Of a stretch of DNA of 64,000 bases, positions 8,813 through 17,296 are shown one piece after another. The notes beneath the pieces are model-generated. The model was not told the DNA's origin. It searched no databases and was given only the letters and a program-made list of their open reading frames with translations. How positions within the stretch are numbered: position 1 is the stretch's first letter; each line of letters begins with the position of its first letter. Origin of the DNA: G963675935 sp963675935 (GTDB lineage Bacteria; Planctomycetota; Planctomycetia; Pirellulales; Thermoguttaceae); contig CAXXPV010000003.1 in the NCBI GenBank assembly GCA_963675935.2, positions 682,001 through 746,000 on the forward strand, in the 5' to 3' direction. The translations under genes were made by a program, and so were the position numbers.

Positions 8813-9562
8813 TTACTTCCGCTTGCGCCAAGCGTAGGCCAGCAGGCCGGCAATGCCAACAGCCAGCAGAGCTATCGAGGATGGCTCGGGGACCTGTCGA
8901 AGCTGGATGGCGTTGACCTGGGCGTTGATGCTGGCGACCGCGGTGATGACCTGGCTCGCGCCGTCGGCGGTAAACGTGCCGATCACGTACTGACCGGCGG
9001 CGGGTGCTGCCGCGGTGCCCACATTGGCACTAAGCGTGGTGCTTGTCGTCGTCGTGCCGTCTGTGCTGCTGAAGACTTCGGTTCTGCCTACGCCGTCGCC
9101 CCGCGCGTCGTTGTACCAAAGCTGGACGGCATACGTGCTTCCCATCGTCAAGTTGTTCATGGTTAGCGCTATGGTGCTGCCGGCCTTATTCTGCGTCATG
9201 CCGGAGCCGTATGTGAGAAGACGCTGATAGTTGGCATCCGTAACGCTGCCGTAACCATACCCATTATAAGAGTTGATAGAGCCGTAGTCCCCGCTGGTGG
9301 ACATCGTGAGATCGCCGAGCGTAACCGTATTGCCGTCGGAATAGGATCCAGCTGCAAATGTCACGGTGTTCACGGTCTTTTCGCCGCCGCCGATCCTGTA
9401 GGCGAAAATCGCCGAACCATTCGTCGAAACATCCGACGCGGCGCTGATATTCATCGCGGTTTCCCATTTTATCAACGCCGCTTCCGCCGAGACGCTCATG
9501 CTGACGACGCCCGCCGTCGCAAACAACGCCACATACGCAACCTTCCGAATACTTGCCAACAT
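8813..9562 (-). CDS. PEP-CTERM sorting-domain surface protein
   Basis: A 249-aa exported protein. It has a signal peptide (MLASIRKVAYVALFATAG...SAEA) and a beta-rich extracellular body with N/G/S/T-rich strands (SYSDGNTVTLGDLTMSTSGD). The C-terminus VPEPSSIALLAVGIAGLLAY followed by AWRKRK is a PEP-CTERM sorting signal (motif, membrane helix, basic tail). The family is processed by an exosortase at the membrane; no exosortase gene is in this window. The open frame extends to 10048, but the part before MLASIRKV overlaps the FecR gene and is not coding. The body resembles domains in planctomycete proteins whose function is unknown. Confidence 0.85.
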   Translation of the reverse strand: MLASIRKVAYVALFATAGVVSMSVSAEAALIKWETAMNISAASDVSTNGSAIFAYRIGGGEKTVNTVTFAAGSYSDGNTVTLGDLTMSTSGDYGSINSYNGYGYGSVTDANYQRLLTYGSGMTQNKAGSTIALTMNNLTMGSTYAVQLWYNDARGDGVGRTEVFSSTDGTTTTSTTLSANVGTAAAPAAGQYVIGTFTADGASQVITAVASINAQVNAIQLRQVPEPSSIALLAVGIAGLLAYAWRKRK

Positions 9563-9632
9563 GTCAACCACTCTTTCTGCCACAAGGGCAAACATAACCG
9601 AGGAAAACCTTGGCCAGCCGGGACACCCCAAG

Positions 9633-11747
9633 CTATTGAATAGCGCCCGATTTTCCTTCCAACACTTCGCTGTTTCCTTCTTCATGCAGCCGGGCAATTT
9701 CCGACAAGGAAAGAACCCTGCTGAAGATCGTAAGTTCGTCGATCCGCCCCTGAAATGTCCGCTGCGAAACGCCGTCCAGCCAGGCTCCGATCGTGGCCGC
9801 TCCATACCGAAACGCCACGCTCGTGCCAGCGGTCGTTTCGCCGATGGACTGCCCATCGAGATAATAGGTTGTCTTGCGAGCGACCGAATCGTGCGTGGCG
9901 GCCAGATGAATCCAGCGACGGCAGACGCCATCGTTGAACACCGGCGGCGAGTTGGCCCTAACATCGGGTCCGAAATCGCTGGCAAACACCATGCGCCCGC
10001 CGATTCCCCATTCGATATTCCAATGGACCGCTCCCGGATTCCAGCCATCCGACGACAACAAGGAAAGATCGCTTATCAGTTGTGTGATATTCACCCATGC
10101 CGCGACCGTCATCTGCTTGCACTCGACGGGAATGTTGACGCGGACGCCGTCGCCGGGGTTGGCGAACTTCAACGCCTCTTTGCCGGGGAAACGCCCCTGG
10201 GCCATGCCCATGCGGAGCGTGCCCCAAACGTGGCCGTCGAACCGCGGGCCGGTCTTCGCCCGATTCCGAAGCAACTCGGCGTCATTCTTATCGCGCGGGT
10301 TGTCGGCATCGCGCTGAAAATCATAGTAGGCCAAGAGGTCATCGCGCCGCCGCAATTCTTCGCTGAACCGCTGCCAGCGGCGGAACTGTTTTAAGGACAA
10401 TTCCCGAAGAACATCGGCCCTGGCGAATTGGCCCGGTTTGACCGCAATGTTTTGGGTGATGATCGACGGCGCGCCGACATTGCTTTTTTCGACGCGAGCT
10501 GACTGGTTTTCGCCAAGCACGACTTCGCTGCTTGGCTGACTGCCCGCCGCCGTGGTGACAACTTTCACCTTGCCTTGAAAGACGTGCGAAATCGTGTTGC
10601 CCGAGCGGCCGTCCACTTCGACGCCGAACTCGGTGCCGAGGTCGGTGACCGTGGCGGTGGGAGTGCGGACGGCAAAGTAGGTCCCGCCTGCCGGGCGGGA
10701 CTTCGTGGCGTTGCGATCGGTTGGCGATGTCCCACTCGGCAAGCGGGATATGCTTGTCCCACTACTTGTCCCGTCCGGCAGACGGAACCTACTTGTCCCG
10801 CTCGGCAAGCGGGACCTACTTTCTACCCGCGCTGTCAACTTGCCAAGCGACAAATAGCCGCCGGCGGCCGATTCCACTTCATACGTACATGGCCCTTGCA
10901 AAATCACCTTGGCGCCGGTGTGGTACGTGATTTCCATCAGCCCGGACTTCAACATGAATTTATCGCCCTGCACCACGCGATCGTGGAAGGGGGCATCATT
11001 CGTGTTGACCCAGCGGCAATCGACCATGCCGGTAATTCGGGCGATGGAAACGATTTTTGGCTCGGGCGTTGGGGATGGCACGTTGGAGGGCGTATGATTC
11101 CGGGAATCCGTGGGATTATTTATGACAACCGTATCGCTGGGAGACGACGCGGACATCAGCGAAAAAATGAACAGCCCAATTCCGACAAGCACCGCCGACA
11201 TTGCGTAGGAAAACGCGACGTTGCCAAGCGGAGTGGACGGGAGGAATGAAGGGAGGAATGAGTGTGAAGGGTATGAAGCGGGAAGGAGGGAGGGAGAAGG
11301 GGGAAAAGAAGAAGAGGAGAAGGGGAGAGTGGGAGAGGGGGAGACAGAAGAACCAAAATCCACGAGTCTCCCTGCCTTTTCCTCCGCCTTTCGCCTTTCG
11401 CCTTCCGCCTTATTCTCTGTCCCGTCCGGCAGACGGGACCTACCTGTCCCGTCCGGCAGACGGGACCTACCTGTCCCGTCCGGCAGATGGGACCTACTTT
11501 CCACCTGCCCCCTGACCCCTAAACCCTCCGCTTCCGGCGCGAACGAAGGCTGCAACATGGGATGGGCGATGTTCCAATACAGCGTTCCGTGCAGGTGGAT
11601 GTGGCGAAGATAATACCAACAATCGTCGTCGCTGCCGCCGGCCACGATCTCTTCCAATCGCTGCGACTGCTGGGCCGACAAACGCCCATCGCACATCGCG
11701 CCAAGCAATTCCTCGAATTCCGGCGAAGGTTGGTAGGAAGCGTTCAT
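9633..11747 (-). CDS. FecR-domain anti-sigma-like protein with C-terminal LamG/concanavalin domain
   Basis: 704 aa. The N-terminal ~60 residues (LLGAMCDGRLSAQQSQRLEEIV) match the cytoplasmic part of planctomycete FecR-like regulators. One membrane helix (VAFSYAMSAVLVGIGLFIFSL) lies near residue 190. A FecR domain follows (ARITGMVDCRW, MEITYHTGAKVILQGPCTYEV, later TPTATVTDLGTEFGVEV), and a LamG domain ends the protein (ISDLSLLSSDGWN, TTYYLDGQSIGET, FQGRIDELTIFSRVLS). The start overlaps the sigma gene stop by 4 bp, so it is probably its membrane partner. Three low-complexity inserts break the reading: a 27-bp unit three times (9 aa each), a TC/GA-rich stretch, and a second cluster of the same palindrome inside the FecR domain. 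Confidence 0.85.
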   Translation of the reverse strand: MNASYQPSPEFEELLGAMCDGRLSAQQSQRLEEIVAGGSDDDCWYYLRHIHLHGTLYWNIAHPMLQPSFAPEAEGLGVRGQVESRSHLPDGTGRSRLPDGTGRSRLPDGTENKAEGERRKAEEKAGRLVDFGSSVSPSPTLPFSSSSFPPSPSLLPASYPSHSFLPSFLPSTPLGNVAFSYAMSAVLVGIGLFIFSLMSASSPSDTVVINNPTDSRNHTPSNVPSPTPEPKIVSIARITGMVDCRWVNTNDAPFHDRVVQGDKFMLKSGLMEITYHTGAKVILQGPCTYEVESAAGGYLSLGKLTARVESRSRLPSGTSRFRLPDGTSSGTSISRLPSGTSPTDRNATKSRPAGGTYFAVRTPTATVTDLGTEFGVEVDGRSGNTISHVFQGKVKVVTTAAGSQPSSEVVLGENQSARVEKSNVGAPSIITQNIAVKPGQFARADVLRELSLKQFRRWQRFSEELRRRDDLLAYYDFQRDADNPRDKNDAELLRNRAKTGPRFDGHVWGTLRMGMAQGRFPGKEALKFANPGDGVRVNIPVECKQMTVAAWVNITQLISDLSLLSSDGWNPGAVHWNIEWGIGGRMVFASDFGPDVRANSPPVFNDGVCRRWIHLAATHDSVARKTTYYLDGQSIGETTAGTSVAFRYGAATIGAWLDGVSQRTFQGRIDELTIFSRVLSLSEIARLHEEGNSEVLEGKSGAIQ
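10677..10820. repeat. Palindrome family E cluster inside FecR domain
   Basis: About four imperfect copies of GTCCCGCCTGCCGGGCGGGA-like palindromes (GTCCCGTCCGGCAGACGG, GTCCCGCTCGGCAAGCGGGA) with ACCTAC/ACTAC joints. All stay in frame and encode the S-R-L-P-S/D-G-T peptides that interrupt the FecR domain of the minus-strand gene. Confidence 0.85.
11265..11416. repeat. GA-rich low-complexity insert in the FecR/LamG gene
   Basis: On the plus strand, a run made almost only of G and A (GGGAAAAGAAGAAGAGGAGA and similar), then CCTTTTCCTCCGCCTTTCGC-like sequence. On the coding strand it encodes a Ser/Pro/Leu/Phe-rich segment close to the membrane helix. Similar runs are at 15083-15178, 21513-21546 and 22200-22243. 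Confidence 0.7.
11417..11497. repeat. Tandem 27-bp family E repeat, three units
   Basis: Units start at 11417, 11444 and 11471; each begins CTGTCCCGTCCGGCAGA and ends GGGACCTAC, the third differing by one base (GATGGG for GACGGG). The length is a multiple of three, so the minus-strand gene gains the 9-residue unit SRLPDGTGR three times. Confidence 0.95.
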
Positions 11748-12295
11748 TTCCGCTCCTCCTGCCGCTGACGCCGCTCGATGCAGTCCAACAATGTTTTGCG
11801 AATCCGCGAGAGCGACTTCGAGACCGATCGGGCAGGCCGCTCGATGTCGGCGGCGATTTGCTGGACGCTCGCGCCGGGCGTGTAGCGCAGCGTGATCAAC
11901 TCGCGATCCGATTCGCTTAGTCGGTCCATGCAGAAGTTGAAGGCGTCGGACTGTGTTTCAAGCAGGTCGGAGACCTGGGCCATTTTGCCGGCGACCCGAT
12001 CGAGAAACTCGGGACTCAGCGACAACTCCCCTTGGTTGCGCCGTTCGCGGTGCTTGAGCACTTCGAAATAGGCGATGCGGCACGCCCAGGCGCCGAAATG
12101 GCTTTCCGGCCGAAACTCGTCAAATTTCTTCCAAAGGATATAGCTCGACTCTTGCAGCAATTCCTCGGCGTCGGCCACGTTGTGGACCAGCGAGAGCAAA
12201 TAGACGTAGAGCCGCCGCTGGTGCCGCGTGTAGAGTTGCATGAACTCATCGACGCGAGCCGAGGAATCGAACGGCGGTTGGGAAGAGTCGGCCAT
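11744..12295 (-). CDS. ECF RNA polymerase sigma factor
   Basis: A 183-aa sigma-70 family protein of the planctomycete/verrucomicrobial ECF type. Region 2 covers residues ~15-85 (FMQLYTRHQRRLYVYLLSLV, NVADAEELLQESSYILWKKF, SHFGAWACRIAYFEVLKHRE). Region 4 covers ~118-175 (LSESDRELITLRYTPGASVQ, QIAADIERPARSVSKSLSRI). It directs RNA polymerase to a small regulon. The stop overlaps the FecR-domain gene by 4 bp, so the two form an operon, and the FecR protein is the likely membrane anti-sigma or signal partner. The downstream PEP-CTERM and DUF1559 genes are candidate targets. Confidence 0.9.
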   Translation of the reverse strand: MADSSQPPFDSSARVDEFMQLYTRHQRRLYVYLLSLVHNVADAEELLQESSYILWKKFDEFRPESHFGAWACRIAYFEVLKHRERRNQGELSLSPEFLDRVAGKMAQVSDLLETQSDAFNFCMDRLSESDRELITLRYTPGASVQQIAADIERPARSVSKSLSRIRKTLLDCIERRQRQEERK

Positions 12296-12792
12296 GTTAC
12301 GTCAGGTTTCGCCGGCGCGGCGCATTCCTTCAGTATAATTGGAGCGAACTTGCCACGGGAAACAAAAACGATCTCACCGCCTATACCCGCGGAAAGGGGC
12401 GGATGTACCCTTGAAAAATGCCGGCGGGGGTGCGGAATCGCAAAAAAAGCCGCGATTGCTACAAATGGGTGGATGTTCCTAACGTGGCGTCGCTGCAACC
12501 AATTGGGCTTAGGTCTTTGGTCTTGGGGCTTAGCACAAAGGCCCAAGTCCCAAGCCCCAAGACCTCTCGCCGCGATATTCTCACATTTTTCACTACTAAT
12601 AGCGTTCCACTACACTAACAATAGCTGGGTGCCGTGACGCATTCCCGCATAAAATTCTGCCATTGATCCCCCGGCCGAATCACGGGTATACTCCGTCGCG
12701 CCAATGGGGCTTTGTGTCTATTTGGTGAATGTGGGCAAAATAGGTTGTGTTCGGCGGACCCGGTGCCGCTACGTTCGAGCAAGGAGGCTCGC
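12296..12792. other. Intergenic region, no gene
   Basis: Holds divergent 5' regions of the sigma gene (minus) and the ABC permease (plus). An inverted pair around 12507-12565 (AGGTCTTTGGTCTTGGGGCT and CCCCAAGACCTC) could form a hairpin. Several TATACT-like hexamers (for example near 12688) are possible -10 elements, but no confident -35 was found. Confidence 0.35.
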
Positions 12793-13578
12793 GTGACGGG
12801 ATATTTTTCCGAAATTTGGCGATTGCGGCACTTCTGGATGGCCCTGGTCCGCGTCGACCTGCGAAACCGCTATCGGCGCACCATCATCGGCATGGGCTGG
12901 TCGCTGTTGCACCCCATCGCCATGACTGCCGTTTTTTGCGTGTTTTTTGCCACGGCGTGGGGCGTCAATATCAAAACCTATGCCCCGCACGTGCTGACGG
13001 GCCTGACGTTTTGGGGCTTCATGTCGGCCTCGGTCATGCAAGGGTGTCGCAGTTTTTTGCAGGGCGAGTCGTATATTCGCCAGCATCCCGCGCCGCTGGC
13101 CATCTATCCTCTGCGAACGACCTTAAGCGCCAGCTTCCACTTTTTGATTGGGTTCGTCGTCGCGATCGGCTTGGTCGGGATCATGCAACGCGGGTTTCAC
13201 CACGCGCCCATGATGCTTTGCCTTGTTCCGGCGTTCATGCTGCTGTTTATCATCGGTTGGTCGCTATCGATTATCATGGGCGCGGCCAACGTACTGTTTC
13301 GCGACACCCAGCACCTCGCCGAAGTCGCCATGCAGATGTTGTTTTACATGACGCCGATCATGTATCTGCCGAAAATGCTGCCTGGCAAATGGGCAGGCAT
13401 CATCATACCCTGGAATCCGTTGGCCTCGTTGTTGGAATTGCTTCGGGCGCCGCTGATCGATGGCTGTTTGCCCTCGAATTGGGCAATGGGCATGAGCATG
13501 GCAACCGCCATGGTCGCCGTCCTCGCCGCCGCCTTGACGTTGCGATTTTTCGAGAAACGCTTGATCTTCTATCTCTAA
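12793..13578 (+). CDS. Polysaccharide export ABC transporter permease (Wzm/TagG type)
   Basis: A 261-aa ABC2-type membrane protein with about six helices. The N-terminal amphipathic stretch and RVDLRNRYRRTIIGMGWSLL are the family signature, as is NVLFRDTQHLAEVAMQMLFY before the last helices, with WNPLASLLELLRAPL in the periplasmic part. The start is GTG at 12793, preceded by a strong AAGGAGG 5 bases upstream; the longer frame from 12712 lacks one. It should form the membrane channel with the ATPase encoded next and export a lipid-linked glycan. The two genes are now separated by a family A palindrome. Confidence 0.88.
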   Translation: MTGYFSEIWRLRHFWMALVRVDLRNRYRRTIIGMGWSLLHPIAMTAVFCVFFATAWGVNIKTYAPHVLTGLTFWGFMSASVMQGCRSFLQGESYIRQHPAPLAIYPLRTTLSASFHFLIGFVVAIGLVGIMQRGFHHAPMMLCLVPAFMLLFIIGWSLSIIMGAANVLFRDTQHLAEVAMQMLFYMTPIMYLPKMLPGKWAGIIIPWNPLASLLELLRAPLIDGCLPSNWAMGMSMATAMVAVLAAALTLRFFEKRLIFYL

Positions 13579-13583
13579 GGCAT

Positions 13584-13697
13584 CGCGTCAGAATAGGTTG
13601 ATCGAATTTGTAGGACGGATTTCCGAATCCGTCTCAGAAAACCGGACGGATTTGGAAATCCGTCCTACGACAAAGTTGCACAGTTTATTTTGGCGTG
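13584..13697. repeat. Dispersed palindrome family A, copy 2
   Basis: Left end CGCGTCAGAATAGGTTGATC and right end AGTTTATTTTGGCGTG, with inner arms TAGGACGGATTTCC and its inverse. It lies between the permease and ATPase of one transporter, in the opposite orientation to copy 1. It begins 6 bases after the permease stop and ends 13 bases before the ATPase start. Confidence 0.9.
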
Positions 13698-13709
13698 TGT
13701 CGTAATACC

Positions 13710-14489
13710 ATGACTTTGATCCGTTTGGAAAACGTCGGGCTGCGGTTTCGGGTGCGGCACATGGGCCGGACCAGTCTCAAGGACTATCTCCTTCATGGGC
13801 TGTTTCGCCGTTCCCAAAAAGAGAAAACCGGCATGGAGGTTCAGGCCCTCGACGGCATCAACCTCGCCATCGCGGAAGGCGAACGGTTGGGGATCATCGG
13901 TCGCAACGGCGCCGGCAAAAGCACTCTGCTGCGGCTGCTGGCCGGAATCTATCCGCCCACGACCGGCCGGCGCGAGGTTCATGGCCACATCAGCTCGCTG
14001 TTCGACATCGCCCTGGGCTTCGAGGCCGAGGGCACCGGCTGGGAAAACATCAAATATCGCGGCTATTTGCAGGGCGAAACGCCGCGGTCGATCGAGGCGA
14101 AAACCCAGGAAATCGCCGAGTTCAGCGAACTGGGCGACTTCCTCGACGCGCCCGTCCGATGCTATTCGTCGGGCATGAAGGTGCGGCTGGCTTTTTCAAT
14201 CGCCACGGCCATCCAGCCCGAAATCCTCATCATCGACGAGGTTTTGTCGGCCGGCGACATGGCCTTTCAGAATAAAGCTCGCGAACGAATGAAGGCCCTG
14301 ATGTCGAACGCCCGAGCGGTCGTCGTCGTGAGCCACGATCTCAAGACGCTTCCGCTGCTGTGCGATCAGACGATGTGGCTCGATCACGGCAAGATCGTAA
14401 TGACGGGCCCGACCGAGGAAGTCATCGCGGCATATATGCGGCAGGTCAACGGCAGCCCGCAAAAACAACCGGAACGCAAGGCGGCGTAG
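13710..14489 (+). CDS. Polysaccharide export ABC transporter ATP-binding protein (Wzt/TagH type)
   Basis: A 259-aa cytoplasmic ATPase. Walker A is GRNGAGKSTLLRLLAG near residue 69. The signature is YSSGMKVRLAFSIATA and Walker B is EILIIDEVLSAGD, which is diagnostic of the polysaccharide/teichoic acid exporter subfamily. The H-loop is VVVVSHDLKTL. There is no long C-terminal carbohydrate-binding domain of the O9a Wzt type. It pairs with the permease upstream. ATG 13710 is chosen because the conserved MTLIRLENVGLRFRV follows; five extra codons upstream run into the repeat. Confidence 0.9.
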   Translation: MTLIRLENVGLRFRVRHMGRTSLKDYLLHGLFRRSQKEKTGMEVQALDGINLAIAEGERLGIIGRNGAGKSTLLRLLAGIYPPTTGRREVHGHISSLFDIALGFEAEGTGWENIKYRGYLQGETPRSIEAKTQEIAEFSELGDFLDAPVRCYSSGMKVRLAFSIATAIQPEILIIDEVLSAGDMAFQNKARERMKALMSNARAVVVVSHDLKTLPLLCDQTMWLDHGKIVMTGPTEEVIAAYMRQVNGSPQKQPERKAA

Positions 14490-14501
14490 GAAAACTCCCC
14501 C

Positions 14502-15701
14502 ATGCGGCTCGTATATTTTTCACCCGTCGCGGCCGGCAGCTACGCCCAGCGCCCACACTTCATGGTGCGCGCGTGGCTCGACTGGGGCGTCGAGTCGGTC
14601 TTGTGGGTGAATCCGTATCCGTGTCGCCTGCCGCGGTGGCAAGACCTGCGCCGCGCCGCGGGACTGCGTGATCAAGGCACTCCGCTCGATCCGCGAGTCC
14701 GCGCGATCGACGTGCCCTCGCTGCCCATCGAGCCGCTGCCGCTTGGCGCATGGCTGAACCGCCGCCTGCTGTGGCGCAACGTCTGGCGCGAGATCGAGCG
14801 GTTTGCCATGAGCGATACACTAATCATTGGCATCGGCCATCCCTGCGCTTTGGCGTTGGAGTCGATTTGTCGGCTGGCTCCCTCGGCCAGTTTTTTCGAC
14901 GCGATGGACAATTTTCCCGAGTTTCACCGAGGGCTTTCACGCCGCTCCATGCGTCGCCGCGAAGACGCGATTGCCGCGGAAGTCGATCTGGTCGTGGCCT
15001 CGTCGTCGTTTTTGGCCGACAAGTTCGCCCGGCGCGGGCTGTGGGTCGATCGCGTGTTGAACGCCTGCGAAGTGGAAGACAGAGTGGGAGAGGGGGAGAA
15101 AGGGAGAGAGGGAGGGTTGTCTTCCAGCCCGAATGGTTCTTCTCCTTGTCTCCCCCTCTCCCCCTCTCCCCCTCTGTCCGCCCCCACTCTCGGCTACCTC
15201 GGCTGCATCGGCCGCTGGTTCGATTGGCCGCTGGTGTTTCGGCTCGCCGAGTCGCTGCCCCACGCGCGGATCGAACTGGTAGGGCCGTGCGTCGTGCCGC
15301 CGCCGGCGGTGTTGCCGGCGAACGTGCGGATGACGCCCGCCTGCAAGCAGACGGACGTGGCCGAGCGCCTGTCGCGTTTTTCGGCGGGCTTGATCCCATT
15401 CCGCAACAACGCTTTAACGGCCGGGGTCGATCCGATCAAATACTACGATTATCGCGCCGCCGGCTTGCCGGTGCTTAGCACCCGATTCGGCGAAATGGCG
15501 ACGCGAGGGCGCGGCGACGGCGTGTATTTTTTGGACGGTTCCGACAGTCTGGCGGAAATTGCGACGGTGGCGCTGGCCGACCGCCGCGACGACGCCGAGA
15601 CGAGCCGGTTCCGCCGCGACAACAACTGGGCGTCTCGTTTTCGACAAAGCGAGGGGCTTCGATCGCTGGTGTCGGCGTCACGGATGCGACGCGCGGCGTA
15701 G
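14502..15701 (+). CDS. GT4-like glycosyltransferase with low-complexity insert
   Basis: A 399-aa protein with two Rossmann-like halves. The N-terminal part holds MRLVYFSPVAAGSYAQRPHF and SASFFDAMDNFPEF; the C-terminal part holds LGYLGCIGRWFDWPLVFRLA, AGLIPFRNNALTAGVDPIKY and YDYRAAGLPVLSTRFGEM, typical of GT4-type enzymes that build exopolysaccharide (similar to the UDP-sugar transferases beside Wza-type loci). Between the halves sits a non-conserved Gly/Glu then Ser/Pro/Leu-rich segment of ~33 residues from a GA/TC-rich DNA insert at 15083-15178. It starts 12 bases after the ABC ATPase. Confidence 0.75.
   Translation: MRLVYFSPVAAGSYAQRPHFMVRAWLDWGVESVLWVNPYPCRLPRWQDLRRAAGLRDQGTPLDPRVRAIDVPSLPIEPLPLGAWLNRRLLWRNVWREIERFAMSDTLIIGIGHPCALALESICRLAPSASFFDAMDNFPEFHRGLSRRSMRRREDAIAAEVDLVVASSSFLADKFARRGLWVDRVLNACEVEDRVGEGEKGREGGLSSSPNGSSPCLPLSPSPPLSAPTLGYLGCIGRWFDWPLVFRLAESLPHARIELVGPCVVPPPAVLPANVRMTPACKQTDVAERLSRFSAGLIPFRNNALTAGVDPIKYYDYRAAGLPVLSTRFGEMATRGRGDGVYFLDGSDSLAEIATVALADRRDDAETSRFRRDNNWASRFRQSEGLRSLVSASRMRRAA
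15083..15178. repeat. GA/TC-rich low-complexity insert in GT4-like gene
   Basis: A GA-rich arm (GTGGGAGAGGGGGAGAAAGG) and an opposing TC-rich arm (CTCCCCCTCTCCCCCTCTCC) form a loose inverted repeat of ~96 bp, in frame inside the linker of the glycosyltransferase. It matches the low-complexity runs at 11265, 21513 and 22200 in composition. Confidence 0.8.
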
Positions 15702-15727
15702 AAAAGCCGTTTTGCAATGGATAGCAG

Positions 15728-17284
15728 ATGAACTCGTTGATGCTGACATCGACCGTGACCTTCGCGGCATCGCTGCTTTTGACGGCGGTGGTGCGGGCGA
15801 TTGCGCGGCGTTGGAACATCGTCGATTGCCCCGACGGCAAACGCAAGCTGCACGGCCGGCCCGTGCCGCTCTTGGGCGGCGTGGCCGTCTACGCCGCCAC
15901 GGCGATCGGCCTGCTGGCGGTTCGTTTTTTCGACGACGCCTCCGAGAATTTTTGCAAACTATCGAGCGCGTGGATGATCGCGGCCGGCTTCGTCTGCTTT
16001 GTCGGCGCCATCGACGACCGCTTCAACATGCGATCTCGCGTCAAACTGGCGTTGCAAATCGTCTCGGTGCTGCCGATCGTTTTGATGGGCTACTACGTCG
16101 ATCGCGTGGTGGCGTTCGGCTGCCCGATCAATTTGGGCTGGCTCGGCATCCCCTTGACGATCCTCTGGCTGGTCGGCTGCATCAACGCCCTGAATCTGAT
16201 CGACGGGATGGACGGTCTGGCCTCGATCATCGGGCTGTCGGCCGTCGCCATGTTGAGCGTGATTGCCGCGAGCGAGGGCCAGCCGCACGTTTCGGCGATG
16301 GCGATTGTGGTGGCGGCCTCGCTGACGGGCTTCCTCATTTACAATCTGCCGCCGGCGAGCATCTTTCTGGGCGATTCCGGCAGCATGGTGATCGGGCTTT
16401 CAATCGGCCTGCTAGGAATGCAAGGATCGCTGAAAACCACCGCGACGCTGGCCATTACCGCTCCGGCCGTGATTATGACCCTGCCGATGTTCGACATCGT
16501 GGCGGCGATCGTGCGGCGGCGTCTGACCGGCCGGCGATTCGATTCGCCCGACCGGCAGCACATCCACCATCGCCTGCTCGACCGCGGCTGGACACCCTGG
16601 CAAGTGCTATGCCTGATGGGGGCTTTGTGCTTGACAACCGGCGCCGCGGCCACGGCCGCGACGATTTTCCGCCGCGACGCCCTGGCGTGGATCGCCGCCA
16701 TTTCGTTGGTCGTGCTGATGATTCGGCTGCGGCTGTTCGGTTACGACGAATTTGCTTTGGCCAAGGAGGCTGTCGTGCATACGTGGAAGTCCGGCGTCGA
16801 ATCGTGGCGTCGTTTTGTGTTGAATTTGGCGGCTTTGCGGACCGCGGCCAGAATCAATCATCTCCATGCCGCGATCGAAAAAGCTGCGAGCGACGAGTCG
16901 GCGACATCGAATTCCGAACTCTGGGCCATGCTGCTCCGCAGCCTCCAGGAGTGGGACTTTCGCCAGGTCGAGTTTTGCTCGCCGGCGGCCGGTCGGCCAC
17001 GGCGAATCCGATGGATCGACCCGACGTCGCCGACTGACGAGCAATGCCGTTGGTCGCTTTCGGTGTCGCTGCCCGGCAGCGACAATGCGATTTGCGAGCT
17101 TTCGGCGGCAGCGGTCGAACCGATGACGCGCGAGAAGGATATTGCGTTGTTGACCTCGCTGTTGACGGCGTTCGGCACGCGATTCGCCGCCCGCGTCGAG
17201 CAGTTCTTCGGGCCAGCCGAGGGAGTCGGCGAGGAACCCACGATTATCACGACGTATCCCGAACACCAGAGGAAGGCAGCGTAG
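15728..17284 (+). CDS. MraY/WecA-like undecaprenyl-phosphate sugar-1-phosphate transferase
   Basis: 518 aa. The first ~330 residues form a polytopic GT-like PNPT enzyme: CPDGKRKLHGRPVPLLGGVA, then FVGAIDDRFNMRS (the Asp pair that binds Mg2+), ALNLIDGMDGLASI, IFLGDSGSMVIGL, and the cytoplasmic DRQHIHHRLLDRGW, as in WecA/TagO. It makes the first lipid-linked sugar for envelope glycans. Residues ~335-518 are an added cytoplasmic extension (ALAKEAVVHTWKSGVESWRR onward), not part of the usual enzyme and without a domain I recognise. It lies in the polysaccharide cluster, just after the GT4 gene. Confidence 0.88.
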   Translation: MNSLMLTSTVTFAASLLLTAVVRAIARRWNIVDCPDGKRKLHGRPVPLLGGVAVYAATAIGLLAVRFFDDASENFCKLSSAWMIAAGFVCFVGAIDDRFNMRSRVKLALQIVSVLPIVLMGYYVDRVVAFGCPINLGWLGIPLTILWLVGCINALNLIDGMDGLASIIGLSAVAMLSVIAASEGQPHVSAMAIVVAASLTGFLIYNLPPASIFLGDSGSMVIGLSIGLLGMQGSLKTTATLAITAPAVIMTLPMFDIVAAIVRRRLTGRRFDSPDRQHIHHRLLDRGWTPWQVLCLMGALCLTTGAAATAATIFRRDALAWIAAISLVVLMIRLRLFGYDEFALAKEAVVHTWKSGVESWRRFVLNLAALRTAARINHLHAAIEKAASDESATSNSELWAMLLRSLQEWDFRQVEFCSPAAGRPRRIRWIDPTSPTDEQCRWSLSVSLPGSDNAICELSAAAVEPMTREKDIALLTSLLTAFGTRFAARVEQFFGPAEGVGEEPTIITTYPEHQRKAA

Positions 17285-17296
17285 CCTTCGAATCTA

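Noticed and set aside
9563..10048. N-terminal extension of the PEP-CTERM protein
   Set aside because: The signal peptide starts at 9562; the extension overlaps the FecR/LamG gene in another frame.
11417..11497. Could be a CRISPR array
   Set aside because: Units are head-to-tail with no spacers, all in frame in a protein gene, and are palindromes of a dispersed family.
15559..17037. 492-codon frame overlapping the WecA-like gene
   Set aside because: Arg-rich shadow in another frame; the real gene has all PNPT motifs.
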